Source: Ulota crispa
Taxonomy: Eukaryota; Streptophyta; Bryopsida; Orthotrichales; Orthotrichaceae
Length of the DNA stretch: 64,000 nucleotides
Assembly: GCA_963920765.1 (NCBI GenBank)
Contig: OY987244.1
Coordinates: 29,182,358 to 29,246,357, forward strand
Direction of reading: 5' to 3'
In this document: positions 24,549 through 38,151 of the stretch, piece by piece
Position numbering within the stretch: the first letter of the stretch is position 1
Layout of the letters: the number at the start of each line of letters is the position of its first letter
Position numbers and translations under genes: made by a program
The notes under the pieces: generated by a model
What the model saw: the letters and a program-made list of their open reading frames with translations, nothing else
Databases searched by the model: none
Told to the model about the DNA's origin: nothing

Positions 24549-27018
24549 GGAAGAGCTAAAGCTGGAGTTAAAGTTCCCCCGCAATTGGACCACTCCAACT
24601 TCTCCTTTTTGGTTTCGGCACATATGAACAATGTGTTTATTGCGAGTGGGGCCGCCATCAATGTCGGTTGTGTCATTGGGCACATCATTGTAATATACAT
24701 TTAATAATAAAGCTTCGGTATCAAACCAGAACATAATTGCTTTCATGCAATGATCTGTCCTGTCCAGTGTGGAGCTCTTAATATAGACCCTTCCCTCCGT
24801 TCAGAAAGGTTTAAGTTACCGAACTTGAATTTACTGTGCCTGCAAAACAGTTAAGAAATGTTATTATTACTTTCCAAGTGGAAATATTCCCTGTGCATAT
24901 CTATCTGGAGCACTGCCGTTAATGAACTTACCAGCAACGAAGATGCCTGCGTAATTACCAGCTCATAAATGGGGAAGAATGATTCCTACAGCTTACAAAG
25001 CTTTTGAAACTCGCTTCGGAGTAGTGACGTTGGTTAACTGCCATGGGAGATGGGACTTCGTGCTTTCTCATGACCTCATCACTTCTCATCTGAACGCATT
25101 GACACGCCAGGTCTCCTGGACCAACCGCACTGAAGTACTGTTGTCAAACACTTGTGGGAACCTCAGCACACACAAGCCCAAGTGGTAGGGTAATCATTCC
25201 CTTGTCATCCCCACTGCAGCCCCACTTTACCTCTCTTGTCCTCAACCGATTCTGTCAACCGTATGGCACTTAATGGCAGTATTTCGTCAACAAAGTCTTC
25301 CTGATTCAAACTGCGCTGCGACGTTTTCTGAATCCTGCAGATCCGTCCTGTACCGTTGTCGACCTGTACGTACCTCCCTCTTCCACTGTGCAAATGTACG
25401 CCCAAGACCTTCCAGACTAGCTGCTTCCCGGTCAAAGATTGCCTTTTGGAAACAAGGCAAGTCCCTAACTAAATGCCAGTTTACCTGCGGGCACTGTGTC
25501 CTAGTTGCCGGGACTTCCGTTGCACGAGACATAACTTTGCTAGTCAAATCCGTTAGATGGGCTCGACTACTATGCAGCATTGCTCTCTTGGAAGATATCA
25601 GTGGTGGTGCTACAATCGGAAGAGCTGCTGGACTTGCTCACACTGCTTCTGCAGCTGGCCTGGAGCTAGTTTCTCGTGTGCAGGTGCAGGTTTGAAGTTA
25701 TCGTCGCATTGTCGGGGGTGGCGATTCTGAGGCGAGAGCGAGCTAAGTTTGGCAATGGGGATACTGAAAGTGCCCCGCTAGTGATCTTCATTCTACTCGA
25801 ATCAAGGTCGCCAGTGGGATCTCGGAAGAGTCCTGAATTCACACAAGTAAGGATGATTTTTTTTCTTCTAGTTAGAAGGTCCTTTAGACGCACTGAAACT
25901 AGGCAGGCAATTTGAGTGGGAAGGATGCATGCAAAGTGCGAGAATGATGGCGTAATGTAAATGACCTACTTGAATGTCAAGCACAAAAGCTGGGTAGTTT
26001 GTAGTGCTTGAGCTTGGTGGACGGGCTTGATATTCTGCGCAAAGAGAGGACTGGTATAAAACGAACGGTGTCACTCGAGGATTGCAAAATCTGAAGTGGA
26101 GGTCGGGTGGAGTACGTAGACCTGGAGTGGGTGCGTGCAGCTTCACGACGGTCACCACTGATGGCAAGCTAACGCGTTGTCGCTTTTTCTTCTCCAGCTT
26201 TTTATCATTCTAATCTGCCGAAGATTCTTTCGCAACGGTGCAGAGATAGAGATCTTTGCACAACCCAGTACAGATTGGGTGCGCCGTTCTCGTTCCTTGG
26301 ATTAGTTAGCAGTGTGACAGGAGAGGACAGTTGGTGGATTGGCCTAGTCCTCCTTTTTGCCTCTCTTGGAGTCCTGGTAAATTCAAACAGTTGACAGCCA
26401 TTCAAAATTTCGGAGCAAAGAAGCGGAGGTTTATGGAGAACGTTACCATGGACTTCGTAGATTTATCCCACCCGGGTTTCAGTTCAGAGAGATGACTAAT
26501 GGTAGTTCCGGCGGCAACAGCTCGTGAGGATATTGTGGCCGATTTCCAAGTTGGTGTCACCATTGCGAAGCTGCCTATAAACATTGCACACTGACGTTAG
26601 TTGCATTACTCATCATTCATGCACATTGATTCCTCACTGACATTAGACTAAAACTATCTGAATCCGTTGTCAGGCCCAAATATGGGTCTTTTCCATTTAG
26701 CACGTCGTGCACTCAGCTTGAAAACTTCTACTTTTATAAGCCTATTGGTTCATACCTTGATGACCTCCAACTGATTTGCGGTGTATTTTTCTCGCAGGTT
26801 ACGTTTGAAAGGTAAACCCAACTTTGTGGTGCCCCAGGCGGTTCGCACTCGGTAGCCGAAGACGTTCCCGTCCGTGAAATTCCAAATGTTTTTCGCGAGG
26901 TTGAGGAGCTGGCCTAGACCCTCGACTGTGGGTATTTTTCAGGCCTATTAATGTCAAAAAGATTCAATGGTGGAGCTCAGCACTCACCACTTGTAATAAG
27001 CTCGAGACGTTTGAGCCA
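24549..27018. other. Intergenic region, probably with the TRM gene leader
   Basis: No exon of a recognisable family was found on either strand. The GC content is higher than in the repeat regions. The part before 27019 probably contains the promoter and a 5' UTR, possibly intron-split, of the TRM gene. Frames up to 140 codons look non-coding. Confidence 0.45.
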
Positions 27019-30000
27019 ATGGCGACAATATTTCAAGTCTTCGACTTGAAAGAAGCAGCACGTCCGGAAGCGAAACAAGAGGCTCGTGAGCGGAGATACT
27101 TGGATGGAGGTACTTGTCTTGGTCTTTCATTGGACTCCCGATCTTATTGGATGCTTGAGCTAAGAACGATTAGTGTTTTTTCGGATGGCTTTTACGAATT
27201 TTTGCCCGCAATTTTGAGCCATAATCAGTGGCTTTGTATAACACTGTCGACTACTCGACTGAAGAATAATAAGTTGCATCGAAGGTCAGAGTAAGTACTG
27301 AAAGCTTGATGTTTCTCCAGAAATATTAAGAAAAGCTGAGAGGAGAATGTACCGTCCTCGTTCAGAGTACTCATTCTTTAGCTCGTCCACATTCGCAGGT
27401 TTTGAGGCACCAAGGAACAGTTTAGACGTGCCGCTTGAAGCTGTCGATGATTCAAGGAGCAACCTTTCCAAGCCCGAAGATATTCCGGTAAGTTCACTGC
27501 GGAAGCATTTCATTTGTGGATAAGGTTTTGCTATTTGCTAGGAAGCAAACAGGAAGGTTTCTTTAAGCATTTGCGCACAGCATTAAGCCGTGTAGCTATA
27601 TTTGTTGCAGTTTGGTTACGAATACTACAACCCAGTGCTTGCGGGGAGCATCCGACGGTCAAAGAAGAGCGGCCCACCACAGTCCGTGTCGCATGGTAAC
27701 TCGCCGATGAGACAGTGCGAGAGTAAAAAGCGTGCTCCAAATGTTGTGGCGCGGCTCATGGGCTTGGAGGCCTTGCCCGATGAACTCCCTACTCGGAAGT
27801 TTTCGCAACCTGGAACGCCAGCATTTGGAAGTCCTAAGGTTGGAAACCCAGGCTTAACAAGACAACGCTCCCAAGGTGCAGTGCCTTCCTCATGGCAGCG
27901 TCCTCCTCTGCCCCGACGTGCACCTGCAGAAGAGAGAGTTACACCACCGGTGCTTCCATTCCGAGATCATCCACAAGAAGAGCAGCTGCAGACGTTCAAG
28001 AAAGAATTCGAGGCCAAGCAGCAAGCAGCTCTGGCAAAGAAGCAAGAACAGCTTCGCACCTTGCAGCTTGAAGACATGAACCGGGAGCTGGAGCAGAAGA
28101 AAGAGAAGGTGCGAGCCACTCTAGACAAGGCCAAGAGTGCATTGTCGCTGGGTGAGCACAAGCGTCAACTCAATGGTCGAGGACAATTCGAAGAATCGAA
28201 GGAGTTTCTGGATGCCATGAAGTTTCTGCAGTCCAACAAGGATTTCATCTTTCAGTTTCTCCAGCCGAAGTCTGAAGTTGTAGGTAGCAATCAAACCTCT
28301 AACGCCACATCACCAGTCGCCCATCTGAAGAAGGAAAAACAGAATGCATCCAGTTCTAGTAGCGTCCGGAAGCGGGATGGATTCAGCCCTCGCGCATTTG
28401 CTCGGCTTTTCATGAATCCTCGGAAATGGAATGACAGCAAGCAAAAACCAACGACATCCGTGGTTTCGCAGTCGTATCAGCCAGCGATGATCGATAGCTG
28501 CAACAGTTCTGGCTCCAGAAGAGCGTCTACTGATGAAATGTTGGATGATGTGAAGCTGAAGACTTCGAGGTCTGCAAATTCAAGATCTGATTTATGCGCC
28601 TCTCCGTCTCTGAAAGTGCAGAGTAAGACACCTAGGGATGATGTGAAAAAGAGAGCTGCTCGAGATGTCATCGAAAAGATTAAAGAGAGGTTGCGACAAA
28701 GAGAGCAATGTGATAGAACAGGGGAGGAACTACAGACGGAGCGTTTGCAAGGTTTTCTCAGAGATTCTAACGACATCGCGCACAAGGCTGCTGAAAATGC
28801 CTCCAACTTCACTCGTACAGAGTATCTCTCCACGGGCAAGCGTGTTTCAATGCACACAGAAGATATGGACGATGTGAGATACACCAGTGATGGCGAGGAG
28901 TTATCAACGCCAATGGTAACAATTGCTAGAGAAAATGCGAAAAGATCAAGTATCAGCTTACCAGGCTCACCGCACCTTTCAGCGCGATCCCATGTCGCTG
29001 CAACGAGCTCAAGGGTGCTAGGAGGGCGTGCGATTGAGAGACCCGGGACCGCAACCACAGAAACTCCTAAAGAAGCGAAGAAGGTTACCACCTTGGCATC
29101 CGAATCCCTTCGACGACGTGGGAGTCAACAAGTCCGAGGGTCTCTAATTTCAAACAACGAAGCCGAGAGAAACTTGCGAAAGTCTGCTTCTGGAAATGAA
29201 GACGCGTCTCGGAGCAGAACCTTGAAGCAGAAAGTTGATGCTTCTGGAGCCAGACATTTGGATCAGAGTAAAGAGCCTGCGTCGAATCTCACTCGGTGTC
29301 GATCGATTCCAAACGTGGCCTTACAGCGGAAGCGAGAGCAGTGTTCCAGTGAAGCAATGCAGACCATCCGTGGAGAGCGCCAATCTGAGAAATTCAAGGG
29401 CACTACCAAGACAATTGAGGAGACGCCCAAGCATATGTTAGGTCAAAAAGCCGAGAAGACAAAAGGATTTTTCTCTGGAGGAAGAAAAAAGGCTCGCAAT
29501 GTCTCCGAAGCCATGCCTTCGGCCCAACAGCTGTTGTTCCCAAGCTCAACTCCAGTACTGGAACGCTTCGCAGCGCTTGCGGAGTCCTGCATCTCACATA
29601 GTAAAACCCTAAGCGATGCAGACAGTGTCATGGATGTCAAGCTTCATGATCGAACGAGTAGAAACGCAGGTTCACAAAATTTGAAGAAGAATCCAAGCGC
29701 ACGGATATCAATTTCTCAAAGAAGAGCGTATCCACGGTTTGACAGATTTTTAGGTGAACCTTCGCCTGCGGAAGCTGAGAGCGTTGTGTCTGAAAGTAGC
29801 GCAGACTCAGATACCGGCTCCTGTGACGACGAGTTTTTTAAGAATTTCGCACAGTTGCCTCCACTTGCCAAGTCGACCTTAGCCGAGAGCCGCATCGCAG
29901 GAGAATCTCTTCCAAGCACTGTGCCAAAAGCACAGCAACAGGTAGAAATCTCAAGCCAAAATCATGAGTCTAAAACCCTGTTTCCTTCACCATCTAATTG

Positions 30001-31301
30001 AGATGCATGAATGGAACCAATTGTATTCGGGGAAACCATGCTAGCCGGGAATTAAAGGGTTTCTGATGTGTATTTCAGGTTCAAAACTTCAAGACGAGCT
30101 CAAAGCCTCCAACAGCATGGACGACGGCAACACAAAACATTCAAAACAAAACGGACGATGAGCAGGACTCGAACAGCGACAACAATGGACAGCCAAGCCC
30201 TGTTTCTGTTCTGGAGGCGCCATTTGAAGAGGAATCTTCTTGTATCGAGTTCAAGGAGACTGCAAATGGCCTTCAAGGTTGCTAATCATGGCCTTCACTC
30301 TTTCCTCAAAAGTGTAGTGAGTACACCGAAGAATGTTGTCTCAATTTCACTTTATTCGGTTGACGAAATCTTAGCGAAGGGGAAAAAGAAACATACCTGT
30401 TTTCATAGCTTATTATTGTCCTTTGTTGCTTTGAATTCACTTTTGTTTTCTTAAACACTCTCTGCTGAAGCTGTAAGTGCACATACAAAGAATGAATAAC
30501 CTTCGAAATTGTTCAAATTGTTGCTAAATTAGGAACAAGAAATACTCTGTTTTTTATTCTAATTTCGATTATTCGAATGATGGATTCCTTTTGACATTCG
30601 CAGTGATCCATGCAGGCATGCAAATTCAGCCAATTCATCTGAGATTCGAAAGACCAAAGAAAGACTCGGAACATGTCGCTGACACACCAAGGGTGGCTAT
30701 GCGACAACAATTCCTGGACTCCGCTCGAGAAAACCAAATCCTTACTACCATCCCGCAGCATAAGACCAAGCCTCTTCGTCAATTCGCAACGACACAAAGC
30801 CCGAACTTATCTTGTCCTGAAGGCCAACAAACAGATCTCGCATTCGTGAGCAAAGTTCTTGTTGTCTCCGACTTCATCACTCACGGCGGGAGTCACATCA
30901 GCAAGTGGCATTCCTCAATACAACCAATTACTCCACGTCTCTTTCAGAACAACTTCGAAGACAAGAAACATAGCGCACATCGGCGAATTCTCTTCGACTC
31001 CATCAACGAGATACTCGTTGAGAAGCTGCGACCTAAATGCTACGAACCTTGGACATTGCTGTCAAACACCAGCACAGTAAGAACAGGAAGGCGACTTGTA
31101 ATGGAGATTTGGAACGAGATTCACAAGCGGCAATGCCCGGCGAATTGTAACGACTTGCACGACGATTACCTCGAGAGCCTGGTGGCGCAGGACCTCCAGA
31201 GGAATGCTTGGATGTCGCTCCATCACGATGTGAACAGCATTTGCCTTCAACTGGAGAAGCTTATCTTTGATGATTTGATCAAGGAAGTGTGGTTAGTGTA
31301 A
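27019..31301 (+). CDS. TRM / LONGIFOLIA-like protein (VARLMGL and DUF4378)
   Basis: Member of the plant TON1-recruiting-motif family, which recruits TON1/FASS complexes to microtubules and affects cell elongation and division plane. Exons: 27019-27109, 27399-27487, 27611-29941, 30079-30277 and 30604-31301, giving about 1,135 residues with all phases matching. Landmarks in order: N-terminal IFQVFD, GFEAPRNSLDVP at the exon 1/2 joint, VARLMGL at about 106-112, a charged coiled-coil at about 190-245, EFLDAMKFLQSNKDFIFQFL at about 256-278, the conserved QPSPVSVLEAPFEEES at about 875-890, and a C-terminal DUF4378 domain ending QLEKLIFDDLIKEVW. The exon 5 acceptor could instead be 12 bases further on, still in frame. 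The ATG at 27019 starts the conserved N-terminus. The subclass within TRM is not resolved. Confidence 0.93.
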
Positions 31302-31765
31302 CATAAAATTGAGCTCGTTAGATAGCATTTGGTTGCGGCATTGTTTCCACGACCATGGCGCAATTCGAAGGCACCGAAGTGGTAGTTAGCCTCGATGCAC
31401 GCGCATTTAATTGTGCCGTCCCTGATTTCCATGTCACGGGGGCCGGTGTACATAATACCGTTAGTTAATCTTTGTATGATAGCAACAACCTGACCTCGGA
31501 CAACCTCCGTGTACCTGCAGAGTCGCCTGCATGTCTCGATCATTTGCTGTACACACGGCTCCTGCAATTCTCTCAAGTAGTTTGAATTTGAATGCGCGGG
31601 AGCGGGACGTGTTGTCATCCTTCCAACCGCCTTCGAGTAGACGCAATTTGAATGCAAACCCGGAGAATTGGCGGGATCCACTGATTGATTGATTAATCCT
31701 CTCGAGCGCGTCCCCTATGGAGCCTGTGAAAGGTTCTGACATACCTAACTGAATGAAAAGCCACT
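31302..31765. other. 3' flank of the TRM gene
   Basis: No further exon recognised. It should contain the 3' UTR. Minus-strand frames here are unlike any family I know. Confidence 0.45.
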
Positions 31766-32053
31766 GCTCAGTCTACTGCATATACGTCGATGTGGGGCCG
31801 GGGTGGAAAACCTCAGGTTTTTTCACTAAGAAGGGTAATGGTAATAATTTGTCCCTTGTATTTGTATTGTTCAATTGTATTCTCATGTATGTTCTAGAAT
31901 AATGAAGCATCTTTGAATTCAAAAATAAATTCAAAACTCCATAATTCAATCACTGGATGACAACATTTAAACTCTCACATTTTTTTTGGCAAGTGAAAAA
32001 CCTGAGGTTTTCTACCCCGGCCCCACATCGACGTAGGTGCAGTAGACTGAGCC
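31766..32053. mobile_element. Foldback element with inverted arms of about 60 bp
   Basis: The left arm begins GCTCAGTCTACTGCA and contains CGATGTGGGGCCGGGG. The right arm is its near-perfect reverse complement, ending TGCAGTAGACTGAGC. The arms enclose about 165 bp of AT-rich sequence. Total length is 288 bp. No clear target duplication was found, so the class is unknown. Confidence 0.85.
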
Positions 32054-32232
32054 CCCTTTGCAGGAGTTGCCCAAGGAATGCAGTCATGACTCATGTGTTG
32101 TGCTGTTGTTGTACGTATATCCGGTCCTTCAAACCAGTGTGCGGGGAGAATTTTTCACTTGACCGGTTAAAATTCGGCATTTCTCATATACAACCGGTTC
32201 TTTGCTGGATTGGATCAGATATTTTTGTATGT

Positions 32233-32546
32233 GGGAAAGGTTCATGGATACCCCTGAAATTTGTAATATTTTCATAGATCAGTGCCCTTGCTTTTTCAAG
32301 AACTTTCAAAAATACCCTTGTACCAAAAATTTCAGGCATTTTTTTTGTTGTGCATGTCACTTTCATTCTTCCTTTATGCGCACACTATTTTCTTGTTATG
32401 CATGCGCACAAAGGGAGAAGGAAATGACATGCACAACAAAAAAACGCCTGGAATTTTTGGTGCAAGGGTATTTGTGAAATTTCTTGAAAAAGCAAGGGTA
32501 TCTATGAAAATATTGCAAACTTCAAGGGTATCCATGAAATTCTCCA
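32233..32546. mobile_element. 313-bp foldback MITE, copy 1
   Basis: Same family as 46991-47302 and 52445-52757. The left end GGGAAAGGTTCATGGATACC pairs with the right end GGTATCCATGAAATTCTCC, and the inverted arms extend inward for more than 100 bp through 'atattttcatagat' and 'caagggtat'. This copy has the most decayed right end. A 9-bp duplication is not clear here. Confidence 0.88.
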
Positions 32547-34356
32547 TTTTTATATTTACACTATGTTTGGATTTTTTGGGTTAGCTTTAACCCATTTTTC
32601 ACCTAGTAGTTACAAATAGGCTTTTTTTGCTATTTGACACAGCTAACAATACACTCTATATGTCAGTTTTCTTTGCACATTGCTTCAAACCATCTTCCAA
32701 GACTAAGACAGTTCACTCTATGTCCCACTTCCCATCTCTACAAGTTGTGTCCAAACTCAAGAGCCCAACTTCATTGGATTATTGAGGGCAAAAGGGAGTA
32801 CTAAAGAAAGTCATGAACACTTTATGCAATAATTTTGGTGGGACTTGGGATGAAAGTTGGGCCAAGCAAAATAATTGACCCAAATTCTTGAGTGAAGCCC
32901 CAATTTCTTTGGCATCAAAAATTTATTTAAAAATGCTGCCATGTAAGCAATTGGGATGTGGGACTTGGAATATAGTGTGAAGCACCAAGTCCCAACTCTT
33001 TGCTATACACTAATTAGATTTCCAAAATCAAGTGGGATGTGAGACTTGCAATATAGTGTGAATTGCCTCTAAATTTATAATTATGAATTTTTGCACTTAA
33101 CACAAACTTTTGTACTCAATTACATGTCTCCATTAAATCTTCTTTAACATTCAAATTGAGATGAGTCTTAATTGGTCCAATTTGAGTTTAAAAAATGACA
33201 ACTTATAGCAATTATCATATTAACTCCTAAAGGACCAAAGTCCCTATGGCAAGACAAAATGGATTTTGGGTAGGTTTGCACTATTGGGGTCTTTGGTTAA
33301 TTTTTTTAAACATTTTTATAAGAGGAATTTTTATAAGGGTTACAAGAGGATAATATGTTTCTTTTTTAAAAATTGAAACTAGATTTACTAATAAAAAATT
33401 ATGGGGGTTTCAAGGAAATTTTAGTTGGAGGTGCACATTGGGCATGACATATTTCATTAACTTCTCCTATGGGCAACCATTCAACCATTGAAGGCATGAC
33501 CTTTTATTAAAGTATGTCTAAAGCAATAATGTAATAGATAAATACATTAACATTCAATTTGCAATAATCATTAGAGATTTGGTTTTTCTTATCAATTTCT
33601 TTTTTTGTAATTGTCAATTAAGCCAAAATCATCCAATCTACCACTTAGATTTTTATCTTCTCAAAAAGTTCCTCTAAAAAATTTGTTTGCAAAAAACCTC
33701 AATGTTGTGTGAATTTCAAGCACATATTTACAATGCACGGCCATGTAGAGCTTATGTAGGGTGTGTTGCATGTCTCTATTAACTATGAAAACTTTGTGAT
33801 AGTATGCCTAACATGATTCAAAGCAAGTTAAACAAATTCCTTCAACCCAAATAGTGCAAAAAAATGTCTACAACATGTGGTCACTGAAGGGGCCTAAAGA
33901 TTTCAAGCATATTTCAAAAGAACTTCTAGATTAACTCCAATTATATTTCTCAATTTGTACAGTCAAACTTCTCAAAATCTTTATTATATCTTTTTACGTA
34001 AATCTAATGTAGGATCCTACAACTAGACTTGTATAAAATAGATTTTTTTTGTTTTTTTTTGTATCAAATAACTACACATGACAAGCTTGAGTGTTTGTAT
34101 TTGAACATACAAAACACATTTCCTCTTTAACCTCTAAACAGCCAAGCCATGTTTTCTCAAATAAGAGGTTCAATTTGAAACATTACTAGAAGTTACCATC
34201 TAAGTTTTAAGAATTTACAAATAGTGGTGCAAAAAGAAAAAATATTATATATATGGGCACAATTCTAAAATAATTAAAAATGGGGGCACAATTTCTTTTT
34301 TTTTTCAATTCTTGTAAATTTTGGGTTTGGACATTGGTTGATTTAAATAAATCACA
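32547..34356. other. AT-rich intergenic stretch without a gene
   Basis: No coding signal on either strand. TTAA followed by CTCCTAAAGGACC at 33220-33236 looks like the end of another TTAA-type element, but I did not find its partner end. The rest looks like decayed repeat sequence. Confidence 0.45.
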
Positions 34357-34360
34357 TTAA

Positions 34361-35282
34361 CCCCTAAAGGCCCGTTGTTCCTTTGGGGACCGTTTGGGTT
34401 TTGGTCATGTGCCTACGAATAAACTACTTTATGTAATTTTTTGAAACTTTTATGGGAGATGGGGAATTCAAAGATCTACGCGGGTTTTAAAAAAAATCTT
34501 CATTTTGACATTTATTGAAGAAGTTATGCATGTTTTTTTGAAATTTTGGGGAGGGCCGCCTGTCCGGGCAGCCCAAAAACTTCTGTAAAATTCTATATTT
34601 TTAAAATAAAATTTTGAAACTTGTTCTTTAGATTTTTTCATACATGAAAAGCTTTGAATCATTCAATTTCAATGAATGACATGAAAGTTATAAGGAGCTT
34701 TTGTTTGCGGGCAGTTATGGATTCTCTACTCTAAAATAAACTTTGAAGTCCTTTATTTTACTCAATTTTCATTATTTTGGAATAAAATCTAAACCAAAGG
34801 AAGTAGATTGTTCATTACAACATTATAACCGTTGGGATTTGCATTTTTCATTTCAATAATTAAATTCTTAACAATTTAGTGTTTTGACTCATTCTATACT
34901 TCTTTTTACTTACTAATTTTTCCCATGTGTTGTATGGTTCCAGTTGATTTGAAAATTCTCCCACACATACCTAACTTGGTCTTTTACATGGGAAAAAAAA
35001 ACCTCAATTTTGTAAAGCAAATTTTTTGATATAGGAGTGGTCAACGGCATCTGAAGTTTTGGGTAATATGAAACAAACTTTGTCTTCACTTCATTTGTAA
35101 AAATCTCACTCCTTATCATTTGGAATAAGCTCAATTGTTTTTCCCAAGTACCTCATGTTGTCTAGAGCAAGATCCTACGGTTGGATTTCAAACAAAATAA
35201 AAATAAATACCATTCCTCTCATTCCCCCAAAAGTGGCAATTTTCATTGTTTTTCACAAAAAAATGGCTTGGACCTTTAGGAG
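34361..35282. mobile_element. TTAA-flanked piggyBac-like element, complete
   Basis: A 922-bp element bounded by TTAA at 34357-34360 and 35283-35286. It starts CCCCTAAAGGCC and ends GGACCTTTAGGAG. It is an inverted copy of 62906-63835: on the minus strand both translate in part to DQVRYVWENFQINWN. That similarity reflects shared DNA and does not show a working protein. No transposase domain is seen, so it is probably non-autonomous. Confidence 0.72.
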
Positions 35283-35286
35283 TTAA

Positions 35287-35869
35287 AAGTTAGCTACTTT
35301 CCAAAAAATTAGAAGCCTCTCTAACTCAAGCCTAAATATGAAAATATTAGGAAAGAGGTTTTGAAATTGTGCCCCTATTTGGAACTATTTTGAAACTGTG
35401 CCCTTGTATATGTAATGTTTTTCATTTTTGTGCTCCTATCTGTAGATTCTTCTTTAGATTTCTATGCCTTATCGTAATCTCCATCACAGTTTCTTTATCT
35501 CATCTTCTCAATGCCCAAGCTTGATCTATTCAAATTGCGTGGTCATCAATTGTTGTGTCGTTTTAGAAAACTCAACATTTGGTTTAGATACATGTTTATA
35601 TTGTTGTCCATTTTCAACTCAAATACAGTGGATGCTACAATTGTGTTCATTCTCAACTTTATGGATTTCTTGTGCTTATGCATTTCTAATTTGCTACATG
35701 CGCTTATAATAAAACCAGTGCTTTTAGTGGAAAAATCAATTAATGCATAATAATCAATGATGCAAGTACTTCCGAAATATTTTTACTTTTTTTCTTAATT
35801 TTTCTAATTTTAAGGTCAGACACAAAGGGGGTGAAAGAGCTCTAGGTATAAATGTAGTGGGGTTGTGAC
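35287..35869. other. Intergenic stretch without a gene
   Basis: AT-rich sequence with short uncharacteristic frames. Nothing assigned. Confidence 0.4.
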
Positions 35870-36055
35870 GGGATGGTGATGATTAAATGATGATGGGTAT
35901 GACAAGCCTCATCATGATCATGGGAAATGGTAAATTAAGGCTTCCCATGATGATGGGATAACAAAGCTTCAAATGATGATGGGGGATGACAAAGCTTCAC
36001 GTGATGATGAGGATTGTAAAGCTGAACATGACCATGTGGATGACAAAGCTTAGCA
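35870..36055. repeat. Degenerate GATGATGGG / GACAAAGCTT repeat
   Basis: The phrases 'tgatgatggg' and 'gacaaagctt' alternate about five times with an irregular period of roughly 35-42 bp. This is a decayed tandem repeat. Confidence 0.7.
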
Positions 36056-37026
36056 GCGATGAATGATAAAACCTGAACTTCTTATTCGAGAGAAGTTCTA
36101 AACGTGAGATTCGATAAAAATGGAGTCTACAAAATTCAGTTATATGAAAAAATGGACAGTTTCTTTCTACAACCATCGTGGTTACTCAGTTCTCTACACT
36201 AAACATTGCGTTTAGGTTGCCCCACACTAATTTCTTCACATTTTACACTATAATTACTGATATTACAATAATTATTATTATGCACTAATCAATATGGAAA
36301 GAGCCCAACAACAACAAATTTGCAAAAAACACAAACTAGAAACATCTAGGTCATTAACCATGTGAAATCTTAACATCTACAAAGTTACATGCACCTCCAA
36401 GCACTATAAGAAAAATTGTCCAAATTGACCAAATGTGTTCAAAATAACAAAAAATGTCCAGACTAAGATAGCTACCCCCATAAGCGTGAGTTTAAGCACT
36501 TTAGCATGGTTAGGGTAGTTGGACAAGCACAAAATTTATATCATTAGATTGGAAACAGAGAACAAAAAATATAAGTTTAGTTTGGGAAGTTATCCACAAA
36601 GTCATGTGTGCGTGGGTATTTTCTAAAGTGCTAAATCACTAAAATTGTAAGAACCATGTGTAAGAGATGCTAAAAACAAGGCTTGTTGGTTCTCAAATAG
36701 TGAGATGGGTACCCAAAATTGTCTTACCGGTCACCCACAACCATCACTTTGTCACCCATAACCATCACTTAGTTCACTCATAAGCATTTGCTTTTATAAT
36801 TATGATGGCAATGACGCCCACGGGGACGGTCAAGCTGATAGGTGTGGCTACCTTAACAAAAAAAACTTTTGAACTCACACTTTCAAATTGACATTGTTCC
36901 CGTACATGGCCAAGTCACAAGGTAACATACCAAGGTTAGGCAACCTAAATGCATTGTTTATTGTAACTTGTCAATGAAGAAGCTACACTGAATATCAAAC
37001 TTAAGTTGTCTTAACAATTAGGTTGT
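36056..37026. other. Intergenic stretch without a gene
   Basis: No exon, RNA gene or clear element ends were found. 'GTGTGGCTACCTTAAC' near 36841 resembles the right end of the AGGTA-type MITEs, but no partner end was found. Confidence 0.4.
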
Positions 37027-37437
37027 CTAAGGGCATCTCCATCGGTCCGGCAAGATTGGCACGCGAGGAGAGCAAGTGAGAGGGCATGGAGGGGAGAAAT
37101 TATGCGCAACAAGGTTGCAAAGTCCACCAATTGCGCTCAAGAAACAACTTGCTACTCTACTTTCAAGAAACTTGTATCTCAGGGTTTACTCAGGGGCTGC
37201 CTTGTTTGGGGCACCAAGATCACGAGCATTGCAGGAGTGTATATACAAACAAAGCCTTGCAAACTTAGCTCGCTCAAAATTAGTTTGATGCCAATAGCTG
37301 TACATCTTTGGAGCTCTTTTGAGCAAGCTCACTCAGATAAATTTGCCCCCCGTGCCACCGGTGGAGATTCTTGATGGGCAAAGAGCCTTCGGCCACGCTA
37401 TTCTCCTGTTTTTTGTCAACTAGTGGAGATGCTCTAA
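37027..37437. mobile_element. Foldback-ended element with GGGCATCTCCA terminus
   Basis: The left end TAAGGGCATCTCCATCGG pairs with the right end CTAGTGGAGATGCTCTA about 410 bp away. The termini resemble the GCATC-ended elements at 40020-40626 and 48009-48473. The interior is GC-richer than its surroundings. Class unknown. Confidence 0.6.
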
Positions 37438-37942
37438 CCATGGAAAGTTACCTTGGGCCCAAGGTTTTTTTTTGGGCAGTGTACATGAACAGAAACAAGC
37501 TTGCGTGCTTGCACACAGATGGAGAATTTCGAGAGGGAGGGAGATCTGCTGGCCAGAATTGAATAAAACTTTATCACATATGGCCGCAAAGAGCCAAAAA
37601 AGAAAAACCTTGCTTGGGCCTCATTCCTTGACTACTTGGCTAGAGGCGCATGCAACTCTCTAGATACTAGGATTCCACATGGTTAATGACTTGGACAATT
37701 ACTAGTTTTTTTTTTAGCAACTTTGTTGTTGCTGCCAAGCCCTTTAGAATTTGTTCATTGCAAAAATTGTTGATGGAAATTCTTGTAGATCAATAAGTAA
37801 TATATAGAGAAAAATGTCAAGAAATTAGTGTGGGGCAACGTAAGCATAGTATTCAGTGTGCAATACAAAATTTACAAAACAAAGATTCAATTTTCCTTAC
37901 CATTGAAACTTCAAGTTTTTAAATTCCACTTTCCACCGAATA
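37438..37942. other. Intergenic stretch without a gene
   Basis: Nothing recognised on either strand. Confidence 0.4.
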
Positions 37943-38151
37943 AGGTAGGATCACCCAATACCAACAGTGTACTTAACGACGTCATCTTGTATACAAGGTG
38001 GTCATTCTAGAACTTAGATCTAGTTATACCATAGATAACTTATTGATGTTGATCAAAATGATAAGCTATTGATGTTGTACCTAAATTTAAATTCTAGAAT
38101 GACTATGATACCATTAGGTATAATATTGGTATTGGGTGCGCTTACCTTGGT
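37943..38151. mobile_element. AGGTAGG-ended miniature foldback element
   Basis: Left end AAGGTAGGATCACCCAATACC and right end GGTATTGGGTGCGCTTACCTT form inverted repeats about 210 bp apart. Ends are like those at 51034-51253 and 56874-57189. The target duplication is unclear in this copy. Confidence 0.65.

Noticed and set aside
25273..26584. Frames of 60-140 codons in the region before the TRM gene
   Set aside because: No family resemblance, no consistent splice links and overlapping frames on both strands. More likely leader or promoter sequence.
28477..29091. Antisense frame of 204 codons within the TRM gene
   Set aside because: It lies wholly inside a long real coding exon and has no recognisable domain.
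34468..35134. Open frames with DQVRYVWENFQINWN shared with 63071-63283, as a possible conserved small protein
   Set aside because: Both lie in copies of the same transposable element and are broken at different places. Shared ancestry of the DNA explains the similarity.
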